Positions 46,887 through 58,193 of a stretch of 64,000 bases of DNA are shown one piece after another (position 1 is the first letter of the stretch; every line of letters begins with the position of its first letter). A program made the position numbers and the translations under genes. The notes below the pieces were generated by a model. The model ran no database searches and was not told the DNA's origin. It saw only the letters and a program-made list of their open reading frames with translations. The stretch comes from Litoditis marina (lineage: Eukaryota; Nematoda; Chromadorea; Rhabditida; Rhabditidae), in NCBI GenBank assembly GCA_964036275.1, contig OZ038435.1:16690270-16754269 (forward strand), written 5' to 3'.

Positions 46887-48875
46887 ATGAGGATGGTTTT
46901 CTGGGTTGTTCTGGTTTTCACGCAGGTTGGTTCCAGATTCTCACAAGCCAACTCGGCACTGCCTCAATTTGGTGCAGGGATCAGTCGATTACAGCGTTGG
47001 CAGAAAGTTATGCCATTACGACAAGCCGCATAAAAACGGTTTCGACATTCGATTCAGAAATTTGTGTTTTCGAAGCTTGTACAAAGTTCGAAGGCACTTC
47101 TTTCCGATTTCCAAAAAATAGAATTGCCTGAAACCTTTTCCAAATACAGACAAACTACAGCAAAAAATGAAACGCTGCAACGTTGACAAAACGAACAACC
47201 TCTAGTTTTTCTTAAAACTTCATCGTTTATTTCGGGTTCACGGTGGTACGATTTTCCAGTTTTCAGACGAGAGAACTCTTTTAACTACATTTGAGAAAAA
47301 TTTTTAGACCTTGGGATAGAGCTGTGCATTCAATGCCAGTTAGATACTTTTTTCTGTGTAACTTTCCTGAGTGTCACTGGAGTTACGCCACAAGAGCTTT
47401 TCAATTATTAGCAACGAATGAATATGATCACAATCACTAATCAAGAAGTTGTCATATCGGAACCTAATATCGGTTATGATCGAAGAGAGAAAAGAATGCC
47501 GCTTTTTGCAGCTGCTCGGCTTCACTGTTCCCTGGCACGTTCCTACACGTCCACCAGAGAAACCAATGGAGATAGTGGCTCATATCGACATCACCTGCTA
47601 TTCACCTGCACCTGCGTTCCTGCTATTCACCTGACATCACCTGCACCTGCGTTCAAGAATTACCAAGTAGAAGTACAGATGTTGGACGTGAGTTTCGAGC
47701 GAACGTGAATGTTCATGCGATAACGTCATTGGAATTTGTTATTATTCAAAAGATGAGAATACAAGATTCAAGACTCAAGATTTATTTGATCACATCACAT
47801 TGTTTCAAAGTCGTGCTCCTTGACAGCTCCTCAGATTGTAAAGTCTCTGCATGCTCTTAGTATCTCTTCGCCGCGGATGGGGGCAGGGCGGACTCGACCT
47901 CTAATAACGGATGGGCACTAGCCAAACTAAATACAACTCACACATTTGCTTGTTTTCTCACCTTTCACAAATTCGAGCTCTGTTTCAGTATGACCTGCAC
48001 ACCCCCGACGAGTTGATTGGGCACCGATACTATTACAACGCGTCGGGCGAAAGTACCGAGGTTGTGACCGGATTTCCGGAATCGGATGGAGTTATAGACG
48101 TCTGGCTCGACCTCTACTTCGAGATAAAACACAACTGCTACAAGACTTCAAGTGTGAGAAACGTTCACTTTTACCACCAAATTTCCTATAGTCAATTTCT
48201 CCCTAAGACACAATGACAAGTCATGACATAAAACAATGATAAACTGTCTGTAGAAAGAGAAATGTAATACAAATGGTAAATTCAACTTGGTAAAAGACGC
48301 GATAACACTCTACACGATTGATTGCCAACGTACCATGTCTAAGCCTAGTGTTGGTGATAACCCGAATCACATGATGACCAAATCGTTAAACTTGAAAGTG
48401 GCCTCTTCATTCTGTTTCGCTACTGCACATCCTACCAGCTCATGTGCTTTGTCATACGGAATATGTCACTAGCAAGGTTCGAGCCTTGACCATGTGGAAC
48501 GAAAACCAAACGTTAATGTTTACACCACTCGGTTGTTCGGTAATTAAAACCAGAAAACGTAAAAAATGAATCACTGTTAGTCAACTATACAGAAAATTTC
48601 AGGCACTACCACTTCACGTAGAGCGTTATTACATACTAATCGTTAGGAACTTTCCCAAATTTTAGGGACGTCGGAAGTTCGTCGATCGCAAGTTTCCGAC
48701 TGATTCGTATATCTCAGTTGGCTACAGGAAAACTGGTAACGTGTACCTTTGGGATCAAATCGGGGAACTCAGCAAACTCAAGAAATCCGAGATACCATTC
48801 GTGCCGTCTATCCGCTCCAATGATGGTGATGACGGAATGGGCTACATGACTGACGAACTGACTGACGAAATGTAA
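46887..48875 (+). pseudogene. Transthyretin-like family gene 3, frameshifted by a 35 nt duplication
   Basis: Exons: 46887-46925, 47512-47687, 47989-48153, 48666-48875, at the same intron positions and phase as genes 1 and 2. Exon 1 encodes MRMVFWVVLVFTQ and exon 2 begins LLGFTVPW, together a signal peptide. Exon 3 has DELIGHRYYYNASG and YFEIKHNC; exon 4 has GRRKFVDRKFPTDSYISVGY and an acidic tail ending MTDELTDEM. Exon 2 is 176 nt, not a multiple of three. A tandem copy (47620-47654, starting CTGCTATTCACCTG) accounts for 35 nt, and without it the exon would be 141 nt and in frame. As it stands translation reaches TGA within the duplicated stretch. A poly-A signal-like AATAAAA follows at 48898. 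The exon structure is otherwise well kept, so the break is probably recent, or an assembly error. Confidence 0.7.
48469..48540 (-). other. tRNA-like sequence in intron 3 of TTR gene 3
   Basis: The reverse complement shows CCGAGTGGTGTAAACATTAA and AAGGCTCGAACCTTGCT. The D-arm-like part and a T-loop with an AAGG/CCTT-type stem are visible; the rest is degenerate. It resembles the elements in intron 1 of genes 1 and 2. Confidence 0.45.
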
Positions 48876-49178
48876 TGAAGATCAAATATTGTTCTGATAA
48901 TAAAAAATGGGATCGGTGTGTTCCACTGTTAACATTCACCACTATTACCGCCAACATTTTATCTTGGTCAGCTTTGTTCCGGATATGTTCAAATGGTCCA
49001 ATCTGTCTTGTTTGTATCTCTGCTTGTACATAACAAGGTGTAGGGAGGAAGAGCATTTGTTCATTCCCAGGCCTAGAAAAGCCTTGAAAATAGAAAATAG
49101 AATGCAACACAATATCATATAATTGCGTCCAATGGATAGATTCGAAGAGACCTAGAAAAAATCCAAACGCATAAGGAA

Positions 49179-49625
49179 TCACATCGAAATGCAAGTATGT
49201 TGGTGGTGGTTTTTCAACTCCAAATATGGTGATGCTCGTTGTTGTGGCGATCTGCATGATTTCGGGTGGTCTGGTAACTCGATCACTATGTCCGAGAGTA
49301 TGACTCCCAGGTGGTAGTAGCTTTCACTACAATCTTCATCAGATAACTGGCGCAACGTCATGAGAATTTCTTGCATAGAATGTACGTTCAAGATGTAGAT
49401 CTTCTCTGTTCGGCTTAAAACAGAGGAATGAATAATTTTGACCTCTTTTCGTGTATAGTAACACATTATACATTTCAAACTATCATATGAATTTGTATCT
49501 CTGGATGATGAACTCCGCTCCAACGGCCTATTTTTTTTTGTATCTCTGGATGATGAACTTCGCTCCAACGGCCTATCTTCCAAATTTGATAAGCCTTGAC
49601 GTCTAGTAAGCCCCTTTGAACACAT
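49179..49625 (-). other. Open minus-strand stretch, possibly coding
   Basis: 147 codons open on the minus strand. It includes LRQLSDEDCSESYYHLGVIL, which looks protein-like, and a 45 nt in-frame tandem duplication encoding RPLERSSSSRDT twice (49496-49585). There is no known family and no firm start. A GCCGAACAG at about 49410 could be an acceptor for a last exon. Confidence 0.3.
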
Positions 49626-49967
49626 AAAGACGACTTCCTAAAAGGCTCCGACCAGGAAAGCGTTACCAAACGACTATTCCTAGCCTGGTGAACCCTTTGA
49701 ACATATTAAAGACCACTCATTGAGAGGCCCGACCAAGACAGGTACGTCTTGGGCGGGGGAAAAAGGGAGATGCCAGCACTGTCACATCGTGACTACTCTG
49801 AAAGACCCAGCCCCGCCCACAGTCTTATAGACTCTGGGGCGGAACTGGTTCCCGCTAGTGTGTTACACTGACACCTCCCACCCCCCCCCCCCCCCCCTCC
49901 CCCCCCCCAACTCGGTACCCCGTGTGGGAAAATTTATTAAACACACAAAAAATGATTACACATAATA
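49626..49967. other. Intergenic, two short related blocks and a poly-C tract
   Basis: Two ~50 bp blocks with CCCTTTGAACA and GGCYCCGACCA (one at 49611-49665, starting inside the preceding stretch, and one at 49690-49745) look like copies of one sequence. A C-rich run follows at 49880-49908. No gene seen. Confidence 0.4.
49880..49908. repeat. Poly-C tract
   Basis: 29 bases, all C except one T. Its length is likely unreliable in sequencing. Confidence 0.9.
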
Positions 49968-50642
49968 TCACAGTCTGTCCAGGGTCAATATCTGGTCGCT
50001 TTCAAGGTCCAGAAACGACCCCTGTAACCAAGGGATGTTTATGACTCGCGGGTTCGCAAATCTGGTGCCGAGGACGTACATGTCGCCATGTACCACGTTC
50101 TCGCGCGCCATGTTCTCCATAAGGAACCTCGGGATTGTCGTCACATCACTTGACGTGATGATAACGACTCCGCCGAAGTAGATTGTCGTATCCTCAGGAA
50201 TGCACCAACGCTCCTGAGTGGCGCGTCGGCGACTTAACTTCACCGGCATTCCAACGGTTCCGCACATTTTCCTCGTGGGGTCTCTGAACTCCAGGAGCAT
50301 CCGCAACAAATACCCTTCTGCCACGTAGAAGTAAGTCCGCTCGACTTCGTTACGGATGAAGTGGCCCATTGTGGCAGACCAAATTGCCGCGCCGTTAATG
50401 GATGGCTCCACCTAAGTTGGGTCCAGTGAGCGGGGAGGGAAAGTTGGTACGGGGTGAATGCGTAGTCTGCCATCTGAAGAAGTTTGATTACTGACAGTGT
50501 TTTGTGCGGGCAAGAGCAGAAGAAGGAGACGGAGGGATAGAAATGTAGAGGAGACAACACGTGGGCGGGTAATTGAGCACACGTTGTAAAGACAAGAAAA
50601 GAAAAGAAAAATGTTGCTGACGGCTTCTGATGCGTCGAACAT
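49968..50642 (-). CDS. Member D1 of an unrecognised gene family
   Basis: The terminal exon 50411-49968 (after an AACTTAG acceptor) encodes 147 residues to a TGA. It contains GHFIRNEVERTYFYVAEGY, LLEFRDPTRK, ERWCIPEDTTIYFGGVVII and VLGTRFANPRVINIPWLQ. An upstream open stretch (about 50460-50642) encodes a very hydrophobic run (SLRLLLLLLPAQ), which could be a signal peptide, then SDGRLRIHP; its donor is uncertain. The neighbour at 50669-51684 (minus) is a truncated homologue: it shares HFIR-x-EV-x-RT, then A-x-GY, then LEFR-x-P. I do not recognise the family. Only the terminal exon is well supported. Confidence 0.5.
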
Positions 50643-50668
50643 ACTTTTTAATCCTTGTACTGGGTCAG

Positions 50669-51684
50669 CTAGTTGGTTTTCTGGCCGGGTTTCGGAATTC
50701 CAGGAATAGCCTGATGGAGTAGCCGTCCGCCAGGTAAACCGACGTTCTGGTCACCTCATCTCGGATGAAGTGCGCTATGGTAGCTCACCATAGCGCCTAG
50801 CCGAATTCCGCAACTCTATGAATGCCTTTGCCGAGACGCTTCTGGCTAGGTGGGAAAACGTCCGGTGCTCTTCTGACATCTACACGGGGAACCTGGTAGA
50901 CACTGGTAACAGAACTCGAGAATATACGTCTCGAAATGGGCGTATGAGCCTCTGGTTAGCAGCTGTTTTTGAATGAAGGTTGGTACGGAGTTGATTAATG
51001 GAGGATTCTCTTTGGCTGAAAATTGCCTTATTTCCATGCGTCCTTCAACCAACTCTACATCCGGAGTCTGCAATAATTGAAGTGAGCGTACAGAGCAAGT
51101 GTATACGGGTGTATGTGTAAAATAGAGGGGCCAGACAGACCAGACTAGAGAAAAAAATAGATAGAAATATAAATTAATAGAGAGAGAAAGGGGGTAGATG
51201 AGTGAGAATGAGAAGAGCAGAGAGATGGCAAAGGAAAGGGGGAAACGGGAACTTATAAACTACGAAAGAGAAAAAATGAAATAAGAGAGTTAGCAAATAA
51301 TGGGGGGGGGGGTGGAAAATAAGAGAACTCAAATTCTGCTCCACTCGATTTTATGGCAAAATAGTAAACTGACCAGATTTATCTCCTGGTATGTACTCGC
51401 AAGTTGTCTAATGGGTGACCTTCACTGAACTCGTTACTTACGTCTTTGAGCCGTTACCCCTAGATATTGATGCTAAGAAAATTTCAAAATACACTTCACG
51501 TTCAAAAAACTCGACAAAATAAAAACTCGACGAAATAGTATTCCTGTTGGTATTCAGAGGCCATGAAGCAATACATTGATTTGTCTATCGTTTCTCTCCA
51601 ACTTGGAATTTCTCCCCCGTCAACGTCCTTGCGAGCGAGGTCACCCGTATTTGTTCGCATTATGGTATGTGAAAATCTAGCCAT
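50669..51684 (-). pseudogene. Member D2 of the same family, truncated
   Basis: Begins ATG at 51684 (MARFSHTIMRTN, then GDLARKDVDGGEIPSWRETI, SEYQQEYYFVEF). After a TTGCAG acceptor at about 51074 it continues TPDVELVEGRMEIRQF and SYAHFETYILEF. The part matching D1 (HFIRDEVTRTSVYLADGY, LEFRNPA) lies at 50780-50690 and ends in a TAG at 50669-50671, where D1 continues for a further ~110 residues. The junction before HFIRDEV has a short palindrome (GCTATGG-TAGCT-CACCATAGC) and a length change relative to D1. The first exon is well preserved; the C-terminal half is missing. Confidence 0.5.
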
Positions 51685-51903
51685 TTGGAATTCTTGGAAA
51701 ATGCGCTTGTTCTTCTGTTTTTGAAGAAAACGTCGATGCAGCAACAAAAATAACCGAAACATGAATACTTTTATCAATTTTAGATTATGAACGCAGATGA
51801 CTAAATGGTTCCAAGCAGAAAAAACCTGAAGGAATTGGCAATATATGTTGTAGTTGGAACTGTGAACATAACAGGAAGTACCATGTTCGAACAAAATTTG
51901 ATC

Positions 51904-53044
51904 AGACTACAAACAGAGCGAGAGAACGCAATCTACCCACACAACTAACTTTTTTAATGGAAAAGAATATGTGCAATCATGGGGAACCGAGCCAACTTCA
52001 GAGAAGGGGTATAAAGAATACAAAAAATTAAACGGATAATTTTTGGCAAACAATGACCAATTCTGTCAAGGACGACTCGCCCTACAAGTGAATTTAGCTT
52101 TACATTATACAGCTTGGCATTCCTCAATAGACTCTTCAGTATGGTTGTATTTTCTATCAATAACAAACGTTCTTACAGTTATTTCATAGATATTTTTGAA
52201 AAGGCTACAGAATGGTACACCAAGTTTTTAGAAAGTTGGTAAACATTTTTATTTCTCTTTCAAGATTGAAATGAAAGAAAGAAGAAACTAGTCATAATAA
52301 GAGACAACAAAATTGAAATACTTCTCACAGAATTATGTACGGCAATTCGTAAAAAGAAGAGATACAAGAAGAAGAGGTACAGCAAAAAACCTTCGAAACA
52401 CGGAAATACATATTTGAAAATGAAATCGCAGGCCAAACCAAGGCCAAGAGTAATTCAAGGCCAAGAGTAATTGATGCCCTAATTCGACCATCAGATAAGA
52501 AATAGGGCATAACTTTCTCCGTTTAGAAACTATAAACTGAAAAGATAAAATGATAGATTCGAAAATACAAAAGGTGATTGTTGAAAAAGTGTAGAATAGG
52601 TGGTCAAAATGCTAATTTGGTTGAAATTTTGGTGATTTTAGCCACGTAGTTCACCAGAATTGTTTTATGTTTGAGGTTACAAAACTCCGCTGGTGTTCAG
52701 TGGTATTCTCTCATTTGTATTCAAAACACCGTTTCCGGGGTGTTGTGCGAGATTCAGTTTTGACACAGCAGAAACTGAAGAATACCGTATTTTTCCTACT
52801 TGGAAGAGTTAGAACTTCCGGTTCCGAAAAGAGAAAAGGGGTTCCGAGAAAAGAGAAAAGGGGTTTTGGAGAACGGAGTTAACGGTTGGGACAGTGTTAC
52901 GAAAGGTGCTTGAAGAAAAATGGCATAATTGTGTATCAATTAGATAGGGAAACAAAATCATTTCACGTTCACCTAATTATTGTTTTCTTCTCTAGAGTTT
53001 ACCGATTTTCAAAACAGCATTTCGTCATCAGATTGAAGTCACGA
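51904..53044. other. No gene seen; holds a dispersed repeat copy
   Basis: AT-rich sequence apart from the repeat at 52225-52800. A small tandem duplication (GGCCAAGAGTAATT twice, 52440-52473) occurs in this copy only. GAGAAAAGGGGTT is also repeated near 52830-52865. Confidence 0.4.
52225..52800 (-). repeat. Dispersed repeat, copy 2
   Basis: Inverted counterpart of 13685-14240, collinear over roughly 560 bp with indels. Copy-specific small duplications and substitutions suggest old copies of one family. Confidence 0.65.
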
Positions 53045-53224
53045 CCCTTTTGAATGGTTTCTGCATACTTTGTTGTTATGAAGGTGTTAAAACCACTGAT
53101 TCGAAAATTTTCAATGATCAAAATGGGAATAGAAAAAAATCACGCATAATGAAAAATAATTCCATGCAGATGAACGTTTTTCGTAACTCATTCTTATTGT
53201 GTGGAAAGTTTCACATAAAAGTTC

Positions 53225-53378
53225 CCATTGACGCACCGAGACCAGCAGGAAGACCAAAACAACGATGGAGGGATGAATTCGAAGAAGCTACGGCGAATTG
53301 TACTGGTTCTGTTACGGCGAATTGTACTGGTTCTGATTCCGTAATGAATTATTGTATTGTATTGTAAGAAAAAAAATA
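53225..53378 (+). mobile_element. 3' fragment of a non-LTR retrotransposon (RTE/CR1-like)
   Basis: Encodes RPAGRPKQRWRDEFEEA, the kind of basic-aromatic tail found at the C-terminus of LINE polymerases (GRPK-x-RW), and ends in ATTGTATTGTATTG tails. The homologous place in the left duplicate (about 42670) lacks it. It includes a small tandem repeat, GCGAATTGTACTGGTTCTG twice. Confidence 0.6.
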
Positions 53379-53928
53379 GAGAAAAGAGCAAAAAGCAGAA
53401 AAGTGCGCAGACTAGATTATGTTTATAGTGATATCTTCGCTTGATACTATTTTTTATTGTAATACAAAATATTATGAATGTTTTTACCTACAAAAATCTG
53501 AATAAATTTTTTGTGAATCGGACATTCACTATCTTGTTGAACATTGTGTCGTCCCGTTTTTCCCGTCTCGGTTATTGAAAAATGCAAGAAACAATGGCAA
53601 TTTTTCGATGACTCTTTCTGTGAATGACTCTTTTGTATTCTTCGCTAATCCACGTTGAAAAAAGTGTTGTTCATTCGAATTTATATTCAAGCGTATTTGT
53701 AACAAGTTCAACAAGAATGTTCTGAAATATGGCTTCTTCATCTTTTTTGTGCTCCAATAGTTGTACTCTTCTGGTATGAAACCCTGCAGTAAGAATTGTG
53801 CAGATTTAATGTTTTGTATAAGTTAATCTTTCTGGAAACGCTCAGGTTTTCTTATTCATTTTTAACTTCATGATTTTATATTAATTAAAGCAAAACAGTA
53901 GCTTCTAGGAATCGAATACATAAGAACG

Positions 53929-56254
53929 ATGATTACCTGGATGTTGCTCGTTCTCACACAGGTTCAGGTCAGTTTTACAATCTTACAAACCGAATCGATG
54001 ATCTTTCGGCAACTATTTCAGCCGTGTGTTACCTTATTCATTCCAATACAACCGAGACAGTGATCACATTGTGTATCCGTAGAGGGGTGGGGTGCGTAGA
54101 TGGGAAACTAGGCATGGGTGAGCGTTATTATAGAACTAGATAGACTTTTCCCGGAAATGCGGTTCGGAATAAAGATATCGCCCGCATGCGACCGAACCAT
54201 GATGTTATAAGTGCTTAGCGCGCACACAACCAGTCGACCACTCGGCTCCTGAATCGAGATCGATTTGAAAATATTGTGTGAGCTGCACCAGTTGATGAGC
54301 ACGTACTCACATAAAATGTACTGTGTTGCGGGGGGAAACCTTGTACACTAGAAGTTAATAGAGTGATCACGAAAAATTAGAACTCTAATGAGGCGTCGTG
54401 CACTTCATCATTGCTTGTTTCTGAGTTGTGCTGTGTTTAGAGGAGACCGGAACACAACATGAGCGAGGGTTTTGTTCTGGGCATCTTTCAACTGTTTTGA
54501 AATCAGAGAGCACAAATAACTAATATGTTAGTTTGATCAGTTCACGTGACATTTACACGACGATGCCGCGCAACACGCAACGCGTTTGATTTAGAATAGA
54601 ATATATAGGCTTTCTAACATTTGGGGTTGTGTTCCGGTCTCCTTTAACATGTTTTACGTAATTGTGCAATTGACTAACAGTATACCATAGCTCTTTGCAG
54701 CTATTCGGATTCATTATCGCCATTACCGTTCCGGATTTCGACTGGCCCAAGGAAACTCGAATGAGAATTGTGGCTCATATCGCCTTTACCTGCGCCCGGT
54801 ACGAGCATTACAGAGTACAAATGAAGAACGTGAGTTTTGGGGACCGAATGTAAATTTAAAAAAATCGTGAAAGGTAAATTTTGGCGGTGAAACAGTGTAA
54901 TCTTCTTTTTCATGACGGTTTTGCTCAGCTGTGTCTTATGATAGGCAACAGCAACTGTCGAAAATATCACAGTGAATGATCATGGTTACTTGGGTACCGG
55001 CGCGAAATGTATGAAACTCTAGACTGTTGGTGTGATTATTCAACATTCTTCATTTACATCACACAGGACTAATATTAACCTCCAGAGCATTGTGTTCAAA
55101 TGTTTATTATAAGCGATTCATTGGAAAAAGGAAGGGATTCAAACATCAACGACAATTACTATTTACTCGTGTCGGAGGGGTAGGAGTTCAATACCGGAAA
55201 TAAGTACCTTTTATCCCCCACCCTCAAACTACTAATAGGCTACTTAATGTTCAGCCTCCGTTGAATTCAGACTACAATTCCCTGAGGTATTAACAACTAG
55301 GTGGGGGCAAAAAGTCAATTTTCCCAATTTGAATTTAGTACGACGCCGTTTCGAATGATGAGTTTATTGGAGAACGATACTTTTTCGACGAGTCCGGTCC
55401 GCCATCGCACAACATATCCGGAATTACGGACTGTGATGGACTGGGAGACATATTCATAGACCTATACTTTGAGATAAAACACAACTGCCATGAGGCTCCA
55501 CAGGTTAGATTCTATTCTAACGATAACGATTCTGATGCACGCGCGTTCAAGTAAGACGATAGTGTGGACCAATTCCAACGTATAGGTCCTTTAAACTCCA
55601 ATTGAAAAAAAATATTGCAGTTTAAAGGACTGAAGCGTTGGGATTGGTCCACATAATCGTCCCTTCGCAAAGCTGCGAAGAAATGTGTGAAAAGACTTTT
55701 TCGGGATTACAACAAGGTTTTCATTGTTACAATTATCCAGTTCGAGTGGAGTGAAAAAACGTATGTATTACTCAGTTTACTCAATCAATATTCACTTATC
55801 TCACCATAAAGAAAAAGTAATCACAAATGTGTAATTCGGACTACTAACTATAACTTTCTACTCAGTAATGTTTATTATTCTAATAAACTTGGCAAATTCC
55901 ACTTTTAACCGAGTTTTAGATAACTGAGTTGGAAAAACAGGTAACTGGTTTTTCATTTTAGGTACCAACCGCTCACCCACCAAGACAACCTGTAAAATAG
56001 GTTACCGAAAAGGCTAAGTTATTTGAAGATGCGGTTAGATATATAATTCTGCAATAAACTTCCATAAGTTTTAGGGAGGCCGTCAAATGTTCGTCTACCG
56101 CACGCATCCACCCGACTCTTGGATAGAAGTAGGCTTCAAGCACACAGCCGAGCTTCACGTTCGCAACCTGAACTGGGGGGAACTCGGTGCACTTCCAGAA
56201 TCCCTTGTGCGTTTGATATTTATATACTATAACGAAAAAATAATGATAAGTTAA
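53929..56254 (+). CDS. Transthyretin-like (TTR) family secreted protein, gene 2
   Basis: Exons: 53929-53961 (or to 53967 using the better donor GTCAGT), 54701-54829, 55339-55503, 56075-56254; all phase 0, about 169-170 aa. Signal peptide MITWMLLVLTQ then LFGFIIA. The mature part begins VPDFDWPKETRMRIVAHI as in gene 1. Exon 2 is 6 nt shorter than in gene 1 (KVEIQMKD against RVQMKN). Exon 3 has DEFIGERYFFDESG and YFEIKHNC. Exon 4 is nearly identical to gene 1 up to LPESL, then the tails diverge (LVRLIFIYYNEK) before TAA. Synonymous differences outnumber protein changes in exons 3 and 4, which suggests both copies have been under constraint. Probably secreted; ligand unknown. Confidence 0.78.
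54180..54245 (-). other. tRNA-like sequence in intron 1 of TTR gene 2
   Basis: Counterpart of 43466-43534, with GCCGAGTGGTCGACTGGTTG preserved in reverse complement and the GGTTCGGTCGCATGCGGGCG side altered. Present before the segmental duplication. Confidence 0.5.
54440..54642. mobile_element. 203 bp MITE with TTTA target duplication
   Basis: Inverted ends GGAGACCGGAACACAAC and GTTGTGTTCCGGTCTCC, flanked by TTTA at 54436-54439 and 54643-54646. The left duplicate has the uninterrupted empty site GTGTTTAACATG at about 43676-43687, so the insertion postdates the duplication. Confidence 0.85.
55553..55662. repeat. Hairpin MITE, copy 3
   Basis: Orthologous to 44565-44674, with arms AAGACGATAGTGTGGACCAA and TTGGTCCACATAATCGTCCC. 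It keeps slightly better pairing than copy 1. Confidence 0.7.
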
Positions 56255-58114
56255 GTTGAATCTTAATAGTGTTATTACGTTGATACATGTTATGTGGATG
56301 ATAAACCGTCATTAAAAGTTGAACTATTGATTGAGTAGGAGACGGTGTATTCAATTTTTGGTTTCTCGTTTTCTTGCGTGAAAGGATACAAAGTGTTGTG
56401 ATGGAAACAGATAAAAGTTCACGACAAATCAAATCTCGGGTAAACATGCTTGAGAAGATACTTAAATTCTAGTTTTATCTGGAAAATCATTCGAACCTCA
56501 TTCAGAACACAATTACGAGTACGATTTGATGCAACACAGTTGTCGCGTTTGATGCAACACAGTTGTCGCGTCAACCACGGATAACTGGAGAAACTGGATA
56601 CTGCTTCTCTATGTTGAACCTGTTTTCTTCAAAAATAAACAATAAACTTGTTTTGTTCAATTTTTATTTCTATTTTCAGGTTATTGGATCACACACAGTA
56701 GTTGGTGTGAATCGTTGAATTGAAAAATGAACTCATTTGTTTGTTGCGTTTCAACACAATTTTATATCGTGTTTTCGGGACCCAATTTTTATTTCCGGGA
56801 CCGACAAACCCCCCTAACCTCATAAAATTTAAATAAATAATTAATATAAACAAAACCAGTCACACGTTCACTCTTGTCTGATCCAATTCGTTGAATAAGG
56901 CGTCTTTGAAGATCGAAATACCCCAATTGTTTGTATCACAACTGGTTGCGTTACCTGTTGGATTCAGTCTGTGATGTAGCGGATGGATTGTATTCAATAA
57001 AACATAAAAGAACAAAGAGTGGAGTAGAAGAGTTCATTGAAAGTCTCCAAAGTGATTATCAAAAGATATGCGAAACTGGGTTAACATTTAGCTGGAACAT
57101 TTATCTGCGAAACAGCGCTTTCCAAAACATATCTTAAACATGTGCAAAATATATCCAAAAACAGTTCGATGCGCAACCCTAGGACTAACAGCTTATCAGC
57201 TGAGTTCTTCTCTTAGGCTGTCTTCAGACTTTTTGCGCAATACAAGATACACGATACATGCGCGCTCTAATCATGTTTATCGATTGCACTTTTGTAGCGG
57301 CGACAGATCACGGCGTTTTCGCTTACCTTATTTTTTGTGAGCAGTATGAACTTGTGCCAAATCCAGAAAACTTTCGTGGCGAGACCCCAGCCGAGTCCCG
57401 AGCAGTATGCACCTGCTGCCTACTGCCCCGGCTCGAACGTTCGAGAAGGGCAATTTTACGAAAAATTGAAAAATTTACCTGTTTTTACGATCGATGATTA
57501 TGAGATAGATATATAATTATTTATATCTTATTTATTCTCTATTCTATTCTTCCTCTATTCATTTTATCCTTCCTCTTTTTCTTGTTTCTTCTCTTTTGTT
57601 GTCCCTTTCCTCCTCTTTTTGTTCCATTCTTCCGATAGTTGTTCTATTCTACGTCTTTTTATTCTATTAATAGATTTTTCTAATATTAGATAGTCTTAAC
57701 TTTCTCTATCTATTCTCAATTGGTATTATGTAGTCGTCAGTTCTTGTTTGCTTATTTGCAATGCTGAAAAAACTAGAAATGTGTCTTTTCTAGTAACATA
57801 TTCTTTGTTTCTCCACGTTTAAACTACATGAGTTTGTTTAGTATTATGACACATAAAACATCACTTTTTCTCGTAATTGCTGAGTTGTCTCATTGCTATT
57901 GATCTATATCCTCCATGTATGATTTTCTTCTTATTATTATTACAATGCGAAATGAATAGTAGATGTTACTTTTTCTACATTTCTTCGCGCGCTCTCTCTT
58001 TTCTCTCTCTCACTCTCTTGCTCTCTCGTTCTTACATTCCATGTATTGGTTGTTGGGCTCCCATTCCTTGTTTATGCGCGCAACAAGGTTCTCGTTTAAC
58101 TGTGGTATTTTCAG
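56255..58114. other. No confident gene; right part of the duplication, then pyrimidine-rich sequence
   Basis: 56255-56890 belongs to the segmental duplication. Open stretches at 56931-57137 and 57258-57497 have no splice or family support. 57500-57720 is T/C-rich and 57985-58030 is a CT-rich tract (CTCTCTC words), both possibly upstream sequence of the following gene. Confidence 0.35.
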
Positions 58115-58193
58115 TTTCATTTCGAAGCCAGCATTCTTGGAGAACAACAAATCTGCAGAAGTCCCCCTACAAGGCAAGGCTATATACAAGGCG
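58115..58193 (+). CDS. Probable exon upstream of the repeat-containing gene
   Basis: Bounded by TTTTCAG and GTGAGT, open in all three frames. The frame ending cleanly at the donor reads FISKPAFLENNKSAEVPLQG. It may belong to the gene starting at 58788 as an alternative 5' exon, or to another gene; phase cannot decide. Confidence 0.35.

Larger units (their letters stand above)
53045..56890 (+). repeat. Segmental duplication, right copy (carries transthyretin-like gene 2)
   Basis: Direct duplicate of 42495-45910. It is longer because of at least a LINE fragment (53225-53378), a 203 bp MITE (54440-54642) and extra intron 2 sequence (about 54850-55330). It lacks the second hairpin MITE seen in the left copy. 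Confidence 0.8.
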
